In this document: in pieces, positions 15,905 through 25,461 of the stretch
Layout: each line of letters starts with the position of its first letter
How positions within the stretch are numbered: the first letter of the stretch is position 1
Assembly (NCBI GenBank): GCA_029233985.1
Contig: JARGOK010000001.1
Location: 194,372-258,371, forward strand
Origin: Candidatus Altimarinota bacterium
GTDB taxonomy: Bacteria > Patescibacteriota > Gracilibacteria > JAUYGZ01
Length of the DNA stretch: 64,000 nucleotides
Direction: 5' to 3'
Program-made: the position numbers and the translations under genes
The notes under the pieces: model-generated
What the model was told of the DNA's origin: nothing
What the model saw: only the letters and a program-made list of their open reading frames with translations
Databases searched by the model: none

Positions 15905-17554
15905 TTACTTCCGATTCCTTGCAACCAATACATCCTTCTGAATCTGTTCCTTGAGCTCTTTTTTTGAATCAAATTTCATTGGACCACGAACAAAAGAACC
16001 GATTTTGAAAGTTACCTTTTGTCCGTAGAGATCTTCATCAAAATCGAAAATTGTGATCTCGCAGACTTCATTTTCTGGGAGGCCTTGAGTCATACGAGGT
16101 CCGAAGTAAAGAAGGCCTTTTTTCTTGTGCTTTCCAACTCTGACATTGACTGTATAGACACCGTAATCGAGTTCTAAACCAAGGTCGAGTGACATGTTGG
16201 CTGTTGGGAATCCGAGCTCTTTTCCGATTTTTAGACCATGTTCTACACGCCCAGAGACGAGGTTGAAGTTTTGAGCGAGAGCGAGCAGAGCTCCGAAGAA
16301 CCAGAAGCTGTAGGCGAGATCATTCTTCCAATACACGACTTCGATCAGCCCGTGAGCCATCAGGTAAATGAACGGCGCCCAAAGAAGATACCTGAGGTCT
16401 TTTGGTGCTGGAATGCCCCATACTCCTAAGAGATAGAGAAAGCTTAGGAGACCGAAAAAACCCGTGCTTAACCAGAACATCAAAAAGGTATTGTGAGGGT
16501 GGAGAGCATGATTGATTTCTTTTCGTGACACCTCTCTGGATAAGGTAATAGGCGCCTTAACCTCATATGATCTTTGGAATTGTCCAATTCCTACGCCAAA
16601 AATTGGCGAATCAACAAGAAGATCCCAACTGGTAGCCCAGATATTGCGTCTTTCTTCTCCAGAGCCAATGGTTTGCTCACTCACTTCCTCTGTATTAGTA
16701 GCAAAGATAAATTTCTCTGAGTTTTTTTGATCGAAATAAAGGAGTCCCACAGCTAAAACTGTAAGCAGGGGAATAGTAACCCAACGTTTTCTACCCGTTG
16801 TTTGAAGGAATGAGAGTAGGGAACAGGTCCCAATAATGGCGATCCATGATCCATAAGATTTACTCAGATAAATTGCGACTCCGAGAGCCAATACAATCAG
16901 GGTTCCGTAGCTTTTATCTACCCAACCCTTTTTTAATTTTGTATCAGAAAGAGGGGAGTAGACTAGGTTATTGAACCCCATACAAAAGAATGGAGCAAGA
17001 AAGAGAGCAGGGTAATTGCCACTGGCACCTAACCCTGTCCAAGGGTCGAGATATGGCCATACTAAACGAAGATCGTATGTTGAGGTAATATCTGAAAACC
17101 AACCAGTAAAGTACTGAAGAATTAAAACAGCTGCTGTCAAGCCAGCGATACCCAAGCTGACCTCAAAGAGTTGCCACCAGTCCTGTTTCTTTTTGAAAGT
17201 ACTGATAAGCATTAGGTAATAGCAAGCTGGCGCAATAAACCAGCCTTTCCAGATCCCCAAAGGCACCAGCATATGCTGAGTTTCGAGCTGCGTCAAAGTC
17301 CAAGCCACTGCAATCGTTGAGGCCACTAAAAAAACTAATGGAGCTGACCACTGCCAGCGGTTGGCAAACTGAGGCTTTGGAAATTTAAGCTTCCAGATGC
17401 CGTAGAGCCAGATGAGGAAAAAGATTCCAACAAGGACCTCAAGAAGGTTTGTAGGAATAGGCCCGAGATTGAATCGGACGAGGTAGGTCAGAAAGAAGAC
17501 TGGTGAAATGAGGAGGGAGTATTTGAAATACGTAAACATAGATTGTGTGAGCAT
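15905..17554 (-). CDS. O-antigen ligase-like membrane protein fused to a riboflavin kinase domain
   Basis: Residues 1-430 are a polytopic membrane protein with about ten to eleven helices and a large loop around 285-360 that contains the O-antigen ligase/polymerase pattern (DSPIFGVGIGQF, then NHALHPHNTFLMFWLSTGFFG). Such enzymes join lipid-linked glycans. Residues about 432-549 are a riboflavin kinase domain: GRVEHGLKIGKELGFPTANM (433-452), with the PTAN nucleotide site; YGVYTVNV; the catalytic Glu expected at 499 in CEITIFDFDEDLYG; and a closing RGPMKFDS and LKEQIQKD. The FAD synthetase half of bacterial RibF is absent. The frame is continuous and the junction falls just after the last helix. 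I cannot explain why a glycan ligase would carry a flavokinase. Supply of FMN at the membrane, or regulation by flavin, is speculation. Confidence 0.85.
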   Translation of the reverse strand: MLTQSMFTYFKYSLLISPVFFLTYLVRFNLGPIPTNLLEVLVGIFFLIWLYGIWKLKFPKPQFANRWQWSAPLVFLVASTIAVAWTLTQLETQHMLVPLGIWKGWFIAPACYYLMLISTFKKKQDWWQLFEVSLGIAGLTAAVLILQYFTGWFSDITSTYDLRLVWPYLDPWTGLGASGNYPALFLAPFFCMGFNNLVYSPLSDTKLKKGWVDKSYGTLIVLALGVAIYLSKSYGSWIAIIGTCSLLSFLQTTGRKRWVTIPLLTVLAVGLLYFDQKNSEKFIFATNTEEVSEQTIGSGEERRNIWATSWDLLVDSPIFGVGIGQFQRSYEVKAPITLSREVSRKEINHALHPHNTFLMFWLSTGFFGLLSFLYLLGVWGIPAPKDLRYLLWAPFIYLMAHGLIEVVYWKNDLAYSFWFFGALLALAQNFNLVSGRVEHGLKIGKELGFPTANMSLDLGLELDYGVYTVNVRVGKHKKKGLLYFGPRMTQGLPENEVCEITIFDFDEDLYGQKVTFKIGSFVRGPMKFDSKKELKEQIQKDVLVARNRK

Positions 17555-17713
17555 TTATTAGAGAGAAAGATAGCGGTTGCCATTGAGAGCGGACTAAAAG
17601 GGAGAGTTGTAATCACGTGAATTTCAGCAATTAGAAATATATCAGTACCGTACTGATCACTACGGGATTTCCACAGTTGGCCTCTCCAAAAAAGTGTGGA
17701 GTTCCTCCCTCGC

Positions 17714-18370
17714 TTACTTCCAAGCGCTAAGAAAGTCTCGTACCACAGCTCCTGGATCTTCGTTCTTTACAACTCCCGAAGCAACGAGAACACCTATAGC
17801 ACCCAGATCCAAGCTAATCTTGATGTCTTCGAGTGTTTTGACTCCAGCACCTACGAGGATCTGCTTTTCATGAGAAATATTGACGACTTTTTTGATAATT
17901 TCTGGCTGAGAAGTGGACACGGAAATATCCCCTCCAATAAGCTCAGGGGGTTCAAAGGCAATTTTGTGTGGATCCCACTTGCTTTCAATCTCCAAAGTTC
18001 GTTCGTAAGTAGGGGAACACACGATCGTATAATCTGGAAAATGTACTTGGGCCATATCAATTGTTTCTCCTAAAACTTCATCAGGAATATTTTTTTCCGA
18101 ATGATTGATCAAGGTTCCAACAGACCCTCGAGACTTGACTTCTTCCGGCAAAATATGTCCAGTATGTGCTCCGTAACCATGAGCATCAACGTGTTGAGCA
18201 ATGACCTTACAATTTTTTACCACACCAGCTACTTTCTCTAAGTCAAGTGCTTGAATTGCTAAGATTACATCGACTGGTGCATCCTTTGAAGCTTGGTCAA
18301 TTGTTTGTGCTAATGCGAGTGCATTTTGCCCAGTTGATTCGTGGTAAGTCTTGAAATTGATGACGAGCAT
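17714..18370 (-). CDS. tpiA: Triosephosphate isomerase, archaeal type
   Basis: The product interconverts dihydroxyacetone phosphate and glyceraldehyde 3-phosphate. At 218 residues it is the short archaeal form rather than the 250-residue bacterial one. MLVINFKTY supplies the catalytic Lys, GTLINHSEK the catalytic His and IAFEPPELIGG the catalytic Glu. AQHVDAHGYGAHTGHILPE and LVGAGVKTLED match the archaeal loop sequences. Archaeal-type TPI is known from many CPR genomes. It lies 159 bp upstream of the ligase-kinase fusion on the same strand. No clear promoter is visible in its AT-rich upstream region. Confidence 0.93.
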   Translation of the reverse strand: MLVINFKTYHESTGQNALALAQTIDQASKDAPVDVILAIQALDLEKVAGVVKNCKVIAQHVDAHGYGAHTGHILPEEVKSRGSVGTLINHSEKNIPDEVLGETIDMAQVHFPDYTIVCSPTYERTLEIESKWDPHKIAFEPPELIGGDISVSTSQPEIIKKVVNISHEKQILVGAGVKTLEDIKISLDLGAIGVLVASGVVKNEDPGAVVRDFLSAWK

Positions 18371-18940
18371 AATATATGAATAATATTGCAGATATAGTGA
18401 GAGTACGGATCTAGATCAGGAATAAAGGGGCTATTTAGTTCGTTTTAAGGCGTTCTTCTTAGAGAAGTGGTACCAGAGTACCTGAGGTCGAAATAAATAA
18501 AAAGAGTATCCCAATGCAAATGACCATTCTATAAAAAAATGCTGAATTGGAACTCACGTCAAACAATCATCAAATAAACCAATACGAACAATGTTTTGTA
18601 TTGGCAAAAAGAAATAGCACTTTAATAAAAATAATGACGAGTATATCAGACCACCTGGGAGAGACTGTGTAAAATGAACAAATATTCACCTACCAAGCTA
18701 CCCTTCTCTTTTGGTATATTATTTCGTACAAGATATATTGTGCGAACTATAGTATGTACTATATCCAACCCCTTTCCATTCATGAATCACTCACTTTTTT
18801 TCTCTATAGTACTGTTCTTTTCATTTTGTAAGTGTTTTTAATGCTGTATTTATTTAATGTACATCACTGTAGCTGCTGATTCCGTGATATAGATCATACT
18901 CCCCTGTTCCCCTCTCAGACTTTTTTTTATACACTTATTG
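18371..18940. other. Gene-free, AT-rich intergenic region
   Basis: About 600 bp separate the divergent tpiA and the unknown gene at 18974. One clear inverted repeat is present: CCAATAC (18579-18585) with GTATTGG (18598-18604) across a 12-nt loop. The rest is AT-rich with several TATA-like strings. I see no convincing coding frame, tRNA or known riboswitch. Confidence 0.6.
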
Positions 18941-18949
18941 TGGTATAAT
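18941..18949 (+). promoter_or_regulatory. Extended -10 promoter
   Basis: TGG-TATAAT (18941-18949) is a perfect extended -10 whose start would be near 18956, about 18 nt before the ATG at 18974. The -35 region is T-rich with no good match. Confidence 0.6.
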
Positions 18950-18973
18950 ATATAGAACATTTTATCTATATCT

Positions 18974-20758
18974 ATGAGAAAAGCAGAACGGGCAGAACGT
19001 ATAGAATCCCTCAAAACACCCCGAAAAGGTGATGAAATGGGGAAAGGTTGGAGAGCTCTAAAAAAATGGTGGGAAGACCCTGGAGTTTTTCATAGAGGCG
19101 TTAGGCATGCTATGCAAGTTGCCACTGATGTACGCGCACAAATTGCTAAAAGATGCAGAATGGTCGATGACTATACGTATACGCCCGTACGCCAAGCATA
19201 TGTTGATTTCATGGGCTCTTCTCTGGAAGAGAAGGAAGATGAAACAACCAAGAGAAAAAATATCATGGAGGAATTGTACGCCCCCGACTCCGAACACGAA
19301 GAAGATGCCCGTGTACAACAAATGGAATCCCTCTTTAACAAGCTAAAGGATGTCACTCAAGAAGCTGAACTGAGAGAAAAGAATGATCCTCTCAAAAATG
19401 AGGCTGATGCGTGGTTCAAAAAAAGACTCTCCACTGGCCTCAATAAAATAAGAAGCAAGTACGGACCTGGTAGAGATCTTACTCTTTATGAAGATAAAGA
19501 AGGACCCCTCGCTGACGAGCCTGCACGAGGTCAAAAACGAGTTCATCAGTACGCAAAAAATGTGGCCTTTGAGGCTCTACGACAAGAAAAAAGTAATCCT
19601 TCTGGGTTGCCTCCCCTGGAATATGCTTATATGCCTCCAGTGAAATCTTTGGATACCGATACGCCTGAGAGCTTTGAAACTCGAAATAAGGAATACTGGG
19701 AAAATCGAAAGAATTTTGGATTTGAACAGATTGTCTTTCAAGGAGCAAACTATGAATCACTGCTTTATAATGCTGATCAATATTTGAGTAAACTTTTGGG
19801 CTCTGATTATAAAAAAATGAACAGAGATGGGATGCTGAATATTCATATTGCTACCGCTGAAAAGGGTGAAAAAAAATCAGTTTGTATTATCTTAACAGGA
19901 AATAACTCAGGTGAAACTCCAGAAGAAAACATTGTCGCGAACAATAGAGCATTGCAAGAAATGGCAACCGAAACGACTCCCCCATCATCTGAAGGATTTT
20001 GGAAAAATCGATATGAAAGTGTTTCTCAACCATCGATTATCTCCAAGTATGTGTACAATAGACTCGATAGTTATTATGCGGCTTGTGTTGTTGCTCAATT
20101 AGAGAAATCTATCAATGAGGAATACGTCGGGACAGAGATCGAAAAAGGTGATGTCTTAAAGAAGTATATTGTACTGGGTTCGACTACAAAGACTGATGCC
20201 GTAGAGCTCAATATCAAGCTTTCGAGTGGGGCTCGGAAGTTTGTGATCACAAAAACTGGCCTCATCGTGACAAAACCTCAGAATGCAGGAAAAAAGAAAT
20301 CTGATGCTGGATCGGAATGGGGGTCTGGGAGCGATTCTGTGATGTCCTGGAAAGAATTCTTCGATGATCTCACTGCCAAAGACCAACCGAAAAGAGTCTA
20401 TAGTCCAAAATCAAGCGAAGGATTGAGTAAATTTGGTCTTGAAAGCGGTAGTTTCGAAAGAAAGGATGGCAAGTTTGTTATGACTGAAAAAGCAGATTCT
20501 ACAGACCCAAATGGATTCCCAATTCCATTTGGGAAGCAGGATGGAGTAAAACAAATTCTGATCTTTAAGGGTGGCGTGTCAGCCAAGCTCAAAATGGTCA
20601 GCGGAAGTGGAGAGAAGAAACATAAAGGAAAATATATTATTGAACAATCTGATATCTCTACCATTCTCTCCCCCGGTGAGAATAATGTGGTTCTCCAAGT
20701 ACAGCTGAAAGGTGGTGAGTCCTTTAGTATTCCTGATATTGTCATTAATCGAAAATAA
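18974..20758 (+). CDS. Large unknown cytosolic protein
   Basis: I do not recognise this 594-residue protein. It has no signal sequence or membrane helix. The first 200 residues are basic then acidic and probably helical (KAERAERIESLKTPRKGDEM and so on). The middle (about 200-380) contains globular segments such as FGFEQIVFQGANYESLLYNA and LNIHIATAEKGEKKSVCIIL. The C-terminal 200 residues look beta-rich with Ser/Gly/Lys-rich linkers. It is followed after three bases by the CAP-like gene at 20762, so the two should form an operon and work together. The promoter is the extended -10 at 18941-18949. Confidence 0.72.
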   Translation: MRKAERAERIESLKTPRKGDEMGKGWRALKKWWEDPGVFHRGVRHAMQVATDVRAQIAKRCRMVDDYTYTPVRQAYVDFMGSSLEEKEDETTKRKNIMEELYAPDSEHEEDARVQQMESLFNKLKDVTQEAELREKNDPLKNEADAWFKKRLSTGLNKIRSKYGPGRDLTLYEDKEGPLADEPARGQKRVHQYAKNVAFEALRQEKSNPSGLPPLEYAYMPPVKSLDTDTPESFETRNKEYWENRKNFGFEQIVFQGANYESLLYNADQYLSKLLGSDYKKMNRDGMLNIHIATAEKGEKKSVCIILTGNNSGETPEENIVANNRALQEMATETTPPSSEGFWKNRYESVSQPSIISKYVYNRLDSYYAACVVAQLEKSINEEYVGTEIEKGDVLKKYIVLGSTTKTDAVELNIKLSSGARKFVITKTGLIVTKPQNAGKKKSDAGSEWGSGSDSVMSWKEFFDDLTAKDQPKRVYSPKSSEGLSKFGLESGSFERKDGKFVMTEKADSTDPNGFPIPFGKQDGVKQILIFKGGVSAKLKMVSGSGEKKHKGKYIIEQSDISTILSPGENNVVLQVQLKGGESFSIPDIVINRK

Positions 20759-20761
20759 TCT

Positions 20762-21877
20762 ATGAAAAAACTTTTGAGCAGTCTCGATGAAAAACTCAAT
20801 CCATGGAGCAAAATCAATCAAATTCGAGATCGTTTTGGCCCTACCACACTCAAGGCGAAAGCCATGGATTGGATGAGAAAATTAGGGGTGCAGGCTTGGG
20901 ATGGTGCAATGGAGATGATTGGCCTGACCTCACTTCAGCAGACGGAGAAAAAAATTGATCAGTATAATCCAGATACAAAGGTCCCTGAAAAACAGTCAGA
21001 GGAGGATTTCCCAGTAGTTGATCTCGAGAACTCTGCACTCGCAAAGGAATTTATCACTGATGCCAAAACGCATCTCATCAAGCTTTTTGGTTCATACCGA
21101 AGAACCCTTAAATCAACTCTTCCACAATTAGAGTACAGTGAAGACCTATGTACTTCTGCTCGAAAAGAACTCAAAACAAATATTCAAAGTTCTACATGGA
21201 GGGCGCAACATAATCACTCGCAAAATATTCATGATGGGGAAATTGGAGAAATCACCACTTCAGGATTTGAAACCCTGGAACAAGCACTTGAAAATTTTCT
21301 CAAGTCTCCTCTTCATCGTTGGTTTCTCCAAAGAAATTTCACAAAAATGGGTTTTGCAGCACTTCAAGGAAAAGATGGCAGATGGTTTTTGAATGTTCAC
21401 TTCTCTGGAGCTAAAGCAGAGAATCCATCAGAAGAACTGAAGGCTGAGAAAAAGCGTGAATTAAATGAAAATGAGCAAGAATTCATGAAGCAATCAAAAG
21501 AAAAACTGGATGAGACTTGGAAAAAAAAGACTCTTCCGGAGTTAACGGAAAAGAATCAAGAATTTTTAGAGACCAACAAAATTGAGAACAATCGAACAAC
21601 GTGGATTTTAGCGAACTTTGAAAAAATGCAGGAAAAACATGAAGGAATGGAAATGGTTTTGGAGAAAATTGCCAAAAGCCCATCAGGTGAGAAAGAGGTC
21701 GTATTGAGTATTTCGAGAGGAGATGAAAAATATTATTATGTGGTGAATCCAAATCATAACAAGGCCGTGATTACTGATGAATCGATGAAAGTACAACAAA
21801 AAGATGAGACAGAAACAGTCGCATTGGATCTCATCTTTCGACATGCAATGGATCGTTCAGCAGAAACCGTAGAGTAG
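20762..21877 (+). CDS. Unknown protein with a divergent CAP/SCP-like domain
   Basis: This 371-residue protein lacks a signal peptide. Residues about 133-221 show the pattern of the CAP (SCP/PR-1) domain: a His in RAQHNHSQNI, then GEIGEITTSG in place of the GEN motif, LEQALENFLKSPLHRWFL in place of the WxxSPxHR helix, and FTKMGFAALQGKDGRWFLNV in place of the G(V/I)G strand pair. CAP proteins are normally secreted, so a version without a visible export signal is unusual. The C-terminal region (220-370) is charged and helical, then beta-like. The domain call rests on motif order only. It is three bases downstream of the unknown gene at 18974. Confidence 0.6.
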   Translation: MKKLLSSLDEKLNPWSKINQIRDRFGPTTLKAKAMDWMRKLGVQAWDGAMEMIGLTSLQQTEKKIDQYNPDTKVPEKQSEEDFPVVDLENSALAKEFITDAKTHLIKLFGSYRRTLKSTLPQLEYSEDLCTSARKELKTNIQSSTWRAQHNHSQNIHDGEIGEITTSGFETLEQALENFLKSPLHRWFLQRNFTKMGFAALQGKDGRWFLNVHFSGAKAENPSEELKAEKKRELNENEQEFMKQSKEKLDETWKKKTLPELTEKNQEFLETNKIENNRTTWILANFEKMQEKHEGMEMVLEKIAKSPSGEKEVVLSISRGDEKYYYVVNPNHNKAVITDESMKVQQKDETETVALDLIFRHAMDRSAETVE

Positions 21878-21935
21878 GATAGAAATCCTACTCGGGTGAT
21901 TAGCACCGATGAGGATCGTAATTCTCACCTCCAGT
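21872..21935 (+). repeat. Hairpin-bearing repeat element (copy 1)
   Basis: GAGTAGGAT (21872-21880) pairs perfectly with ATCCTACTC (21885-21893) across a 4-nt loop and overlaps the stop codon of the CAP-like gene. The sequence after it (TA..ACCGA..AG.AT....ATTCT.AC) aligns with the segment after the hairpin at 58220-58239, suggesting a shared element. Confidence 0.45.
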
Positions 21936-21985
21936 ATGCCTGTTTGTGATGTATTGGGTGAAAGATATACCCCTATTAACAAAGC

Positions 21986-22016
21986 GGCGAGAAACGAATC
22001 CTCGCCTTCGGTTGTT
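21986..22016 (+). terminator. Candidate terminator between convergent genes
   Basis: GGCGAG (21986-21991) pairs with CTCGCC (22001-22006) and is followed by TTCGGTTGTTTTGT. It could end the 18974-20762 operon. The T-run is interrupted. Confidence 0.45.
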
Positions 22017-22101
22017 TTGTCTGGGGTGGCTTCTCCTAAAAAGTATTGGTATTGGATCTAAGACTCAGTCACGAAAAGAAGTCAGAAGAGGTGATCCTAA
22101 G

Positions 22102-23898
22102 CTATTCCTGATTCGCCGCCACGGTCGCCTTAATCCGCCGAACTCCAGCAGACGAGCTTTGTTCTTTTTTGATTTTGAACCCTCCGAGTTCGCGAGTATT
22201 GCTGACATGTGGACCTCCGCAGACTTCGGTAGAATAATCTCCCATGAAGTAGACCTTTACCTTGTCACCGTACTTGTCCTCGAAGAGTCCGATCGCTCCA
22301 GCGGCTTTAGCGTCATCGAAGCTCATTTCTTTAAAGTGAATATCGATCTCAGCTAAGATCGCATCGTTAACCATTTTTTCGACTTCTTCTTTTTGCTCTG
22401 GTGTCATTTTTTCTTCATGAGTGAAGTCAAAACGAAGTCTTTCGGCGTTAATATTTGAACCTCGTTGTTCAACATGGTCTCCAAGCACCTTCTTTAGAGC
22501 AGTATGAAGGAGATGTGTAGCTGTATGAAGACGTTTTGATTCGTCACTGTGATCTGAGAGTCCTCCAGCAAATTGTCCAGCTGAGGCAGTACGTGAGAGC
22601 TCTTGGTGTTGTTCGAAGGCTTTCTGAAATCCTTCTAGGTCGACCTTGAGGCTATTTTCTGTAGCAAGATCTGAGGTCATCTCAATTGGGAAGCCGTAGG
22701 TGTCGTAGAGATGAAAAGCAGTTTGGCCATCGATCGTATCACTAAATGCTTCACGGAGTTTTTCTGTTACTTTTTCAAATTCTCTCATTCCTTGAGCAAG
22801 TGTTTTGGTGAACTGTTCTTCTTCTGTTCGAACTGCTTTCAGAATCTCTTCTTTTTTTTGGGAAAGCTCAGGGTAAATATCACTGTACTGATCAATAATA
22901 ATTTCTGAAAGATCTCCAAGGAAATGCCCTTGGATCCCAATCTTCATCCCATGACGAATAGCTCGGCGCATGATTCGACGCATCACGTATCCTTGTCCCA
23001 TATTCGAAGGCCGCACGTGATCTCCAGCCATAAAGGTCATCGTCCGTGCGTGGTCGGATACGATACGAAGTGACGTGATGTCATCGTGAACGGTTGCGAG
23101 TTCTTTGATTTTGTCGAGAGTTGGCTTAAAGAGTTCGGTTTCGTAGACGTTATCAAATCCATTGAGCACACAGAGTATTCGCTCAAGACCCATACCTGTA
23201 TCAACATTTTTTTGTTCAAGAGCTACGAATGATCCGTCTTCTTGTTTGTTGTACTGCATGAAGACATCGTTCCATACTTCTACCATGAGATTTTGATCAT
23301 CTGCAGCATTAAATCCATCTTTTGTCCCCTGGGCCACTTCGTCAAATTTTTTAGGATCAAAGATGAAGAACATCTCAGTATCAGGTCCACAAGGTCCAGT
23401 TGTCCCAGCGGGCCCCCACCAATTGTCTTTTTTGGGGAGGAAGAAAATTCTCTCTTCAGGGACCCCCAAACTCTTCCATACATTTGCTGCTTCATCATCC
23501 CTTGGGCAGTCATCATCACCTTCAAAACACGTAAAGGCGAGCTTTTCGAGAGGAATTTCAAGGACTTCCGTGAGAAACTGAAAGCTCCAAGTAATCGCTT
23601 CTTTTTTAAAATAATCTCCCATCGACCAATTTCCGAGCATTTCGAAGAAGGTCAGATGAGACGCGTCCCCTACTTCGTCAATATCCCCTGTCCGAACACA
23701 CTTTTGGTAATTTACGAGTCGGACTCCTTCTGGATGTTTTTCTCCCATCAGGTAAGGAACCAAAGGGTGCATGCCAGCAGTCGTAAAAAGAACCGTCGGA
23801 TCTTCAGCAGGCACGAGCGAGGCAGATTGGATCTGCTTGTGGCCTTGAGAGACGAAGAAATCGATATATTTTTGACGAAGTTCTTTAGCGGTGAGCAT
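22102..23898 (-). CDS. alaS: Alanyl-tRNA synthetase, short form
   Basis: The product charges tRNA-Ala. The class II catalytic core occupies about 1-250, with the family sequences FTTAGMHPLVPYL, GNWSMGDYFKKEA, WWGPAGTTGPCGP and DTGMGLERI, followed by the tRNA-binding helices. The editing domain that removes Ser and Gly is present, with its metal ligands in HTATHLLHTAL near 460 and CGGPH near 564. The protein stops at 598 residues, just after editing, so the C-Ala domain and the C-terminal DHHA1 oligomerisation region of the usual 870-residue enzyme are missing. This short form fits CPR bacteria. No promoter was identified. Confidence 0.95.
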   Translation of the reverse strand: MLTAKELRQKYIDFFVSQGHKQIQSASLVPAEDPTVLFTTAGMHPLVPYLMGEKHPEGVRLVNYQKCVRTGDIDEVGDASHLTFFEMLGNWSMGDYFKKEAITWSFQFLTEVLEIPLEKLAFTCFEGDDDCPRDDEAANVWKSLGVPEERIFFLPKKDNWWGPAGTTGPCGPDTEMFFIFDPKKFDEVAQGTKDGFNAADDQNLMVEVWNDVFMQYNKQEDGSFVALEQKNVDTGMGLERILCVLNGFDNVYETELFKPTLDKIKELATVHDDITSLRIVSDHARTMTFMAGDHVRPSNMGQGYVMRRIMRRAIRHGMKIGIQGHFLGDLSEIIIDQYSDIYPELSQKKEEILKAVRTEEEQFTKTLAQGMREFEKVTEKLREAFSDTIDGQTAFHLYDTYGFPIEMTSDLATENSLKVDLEGFQKAFEQHQELSRTASAGQFAGGLSDHSDESKRLHTATHLLHTALKKVLGDHVEQRGSNINAERLRFDFTHEEKMTPEQKEEVEKMVNDAILAEIDIHFKEMSFDDAKAAGAIGLFEDKYGDKVKVYFMGDYSTEVCGGPHVSNTRELGGFKIKKEQSSSAGVRRIKATVAANQE

Positions 23899-24011
23899 AG
23901 AGAGGAGTTAGGTGTTTGGAAGTTAGCTTTTCCTTGTTTCACTGGGATTCGAAGACTCGTCGTGAGAGATAATTATTTTGATATCTCCCAATTCCTAAGT
24001 CCTGCCTCCTA
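23899..24011. repeat. Decayed purine/pyrimidine inverted repeat
   Basis: A purine-rich arm (GAGGAGTTAGGTGTTTGG, from 23902) faces a pyrimidine-rich arm (CCAATTCCTAAGTCCTGCC, from about 23989). They are approximate reverse complements separated by about 70 bp. Similar layouts occur at 34371-34455 and 55811-55920. Confidence 0.4.
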
Positions 24012-24124
24012 GTATTTGAGCTCGTATACTATATCAAGCATGTCCTCTCTGGCAAGGGTAAGAGCTCTCATTTGGTGTTGAATTCACGTAAGATAGTTCT
24101 ACCATTCTTAGTGAACAAAACCTC

Positions 24125-25378
24125 ATGGATCTTTCCAATATTGCGCTGTTTTTCCTTCTCATTTTCCTATCTGGATTTTTCTCTGGGTCAGAAACAGCTC
24201 TAACCACCCTCTCTGCCGGTAAGGTACGGACACTTGTTGAACAAAAAAAATATAGTGCGAAATTTATCAAGTCTCTAAAGGACCAGCCTAATAAAATGCT
24301 GATCACTATTCTGATTGGAAACAATATTGTGAATATCTGGGCTTCTGTTATGGCGTCTTCGATAGCTTTGTCGGAGTTTGGCGAACAATCATTGGCGACC
24401 GTAGTGGGAATTATGACCTTTTTAATCTTGGTGTTTGGGGAAATTGTTCCAAAGACTCTTGCTCAGCGGTTTAATATTCTTGGAGCTCAGATTTGTAGCC
24501 CAGTACTCTATGTATTGAAACTGATTCTCTATCCGGTGATCTTTCTTCTTGAACGTCTTACAAGAGTTATTATTTATGTTTTAGGGAAAGAAAAGTTTAA
24601 AACTGTTACTGAAGATGAAGTTATCGCAATGCTGAATATTGGGCATGAAGAAGGAGAATTCAACAAGCAGGAAAATGAGTTCATTCGAAATATTTTTGAA
24701 TTTAGCGATACTACTGCTGAAGAAATCATGATCAATCGAAATGAGATCGAAGCTTTTCCTGAATCAATTACGGTTGAAAAAGCTCTTAAAATACTCAATA
24801 AGAGTAGCCACAGTAGAGTTCCTGTATTTGAAAATACTATCGACAATGTCATTGGATATATTACGCATAAAATGCTCTCAAAATTTGCTTCGAACAAACG
24901 CACGGCAAAGAAAAAACTGAGTGATCTCAAGCTTGCTGTTCCTCTCTACTTCCCGGTAACAAAGCCTATTAATGAGATCTTTAGAGCCTTTCAAAAGAAA
25001 CGTGTCCATATTGCTATTATTTTAGATGAATTTGGAGCCACTTCTGGAATATTGACTCTGGAAGATGTGTTAGAAGAAATCGTAGGAGAGATTGTGGATG
25101 AGACAGATCAAGTGGAGACTGGCATTAAAAAAATCGGGAAAACATCGCTTCAAATGGATGGAAATGTAACGATTGAAGAAGTCACCGAGTTTATTCCCTT
25201 TGAATCTGATGTTGCTCCTCACAGAACAGTTGCCTACTTGATTATAAAAAAACTAGGAGCCTTTCCACGTGAAGGAGAAAAAGTGATACTCCCGGACAGT
25301 GAGATCGAGTTTATTGTTGAGAAGATGATCGGAAAAACGATTCAAAGAGTGAGGATGAACCTAAAAAGAAAAGCATAA
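24125..25378 (+). CDS. CNNM/CorC-type membrane protein (DUF21-CBS-CorC_HlyC)
   Basis: The protein belongs to the HlyC/CorC family linked to magnesium or cobalt efflux. Residues 1-190 form the DUF21 transmembrane domain with about four helices and the signatures GFFSGSETALTTLS, ILIGNNIVNI and FGEIVPKTLAQRF. Two CBS motifs follow (about 200-330, with VMINRNEIEAFPE-like and HIAIILDEFGATSGILTLED segments), then a C-terminal CorC_HlyC domain (about 335-415, DGNVTIEEVTEFIPF). CBS pairs in this family sense Mg-ATP. Length and order are normal. It stands alone between convergent and divergent neighbours. Confidence 0.92.
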   Translation: MDLSNIALFFLLIFLSGFFSGSETALTTLSAGKVRTLVEQKKYSAKFIKSLKDQPNKMLITILIGNNIVNIWASVMASSIALSEFGEQSLATVVGIMTFLILVFGEIVPKTLAQRFNILGAQICSPVLYVLKLILYPVIFLLERLTRVIIYVLGKEKFKTVTEDEVIAMLNIGHEEGEFNKQENEFIRNIFEFSDTTAEEIMINRNEIEAFPESITVEKALKILNKSSHSRVPVFENTIDNVIGYITHKMLSKFASNKRTAKKKLSDLKLAVPLYFPVTKPINEIFRAFQKKRVHIAIILDEFGATSGILTLEDVLEEIVGEIVDETDQVETGIKKIGKTSLQMDGNVTIEEVTEFIPFESDVAPHRTVAYLIIKKLGAFPREGEKVILPDSEIEFIVEKMIGKTIQRVRMNLKRKA

Positions 25379-25461
25379 ACATGAGAACACATAGGTCACT
25401 TTGGAGAAAAAGACTTACTCTTCTACCTCATTCATTACTTTATATGTGTACAAGGGTTTTC

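Noticed and set aside
17555..17713. FMN riboswitch upstream of the riboflavin kinase fusion
   Set aside because: The gap is short and shows none of the conserved FMN-aptamer segments that I know.
23242..24012. 256-codon open frame antisense to alaS
   Set aside because: It mirrors the codon pattern of alaS on the other strand, has no recognisable domain, and alaS is certain.
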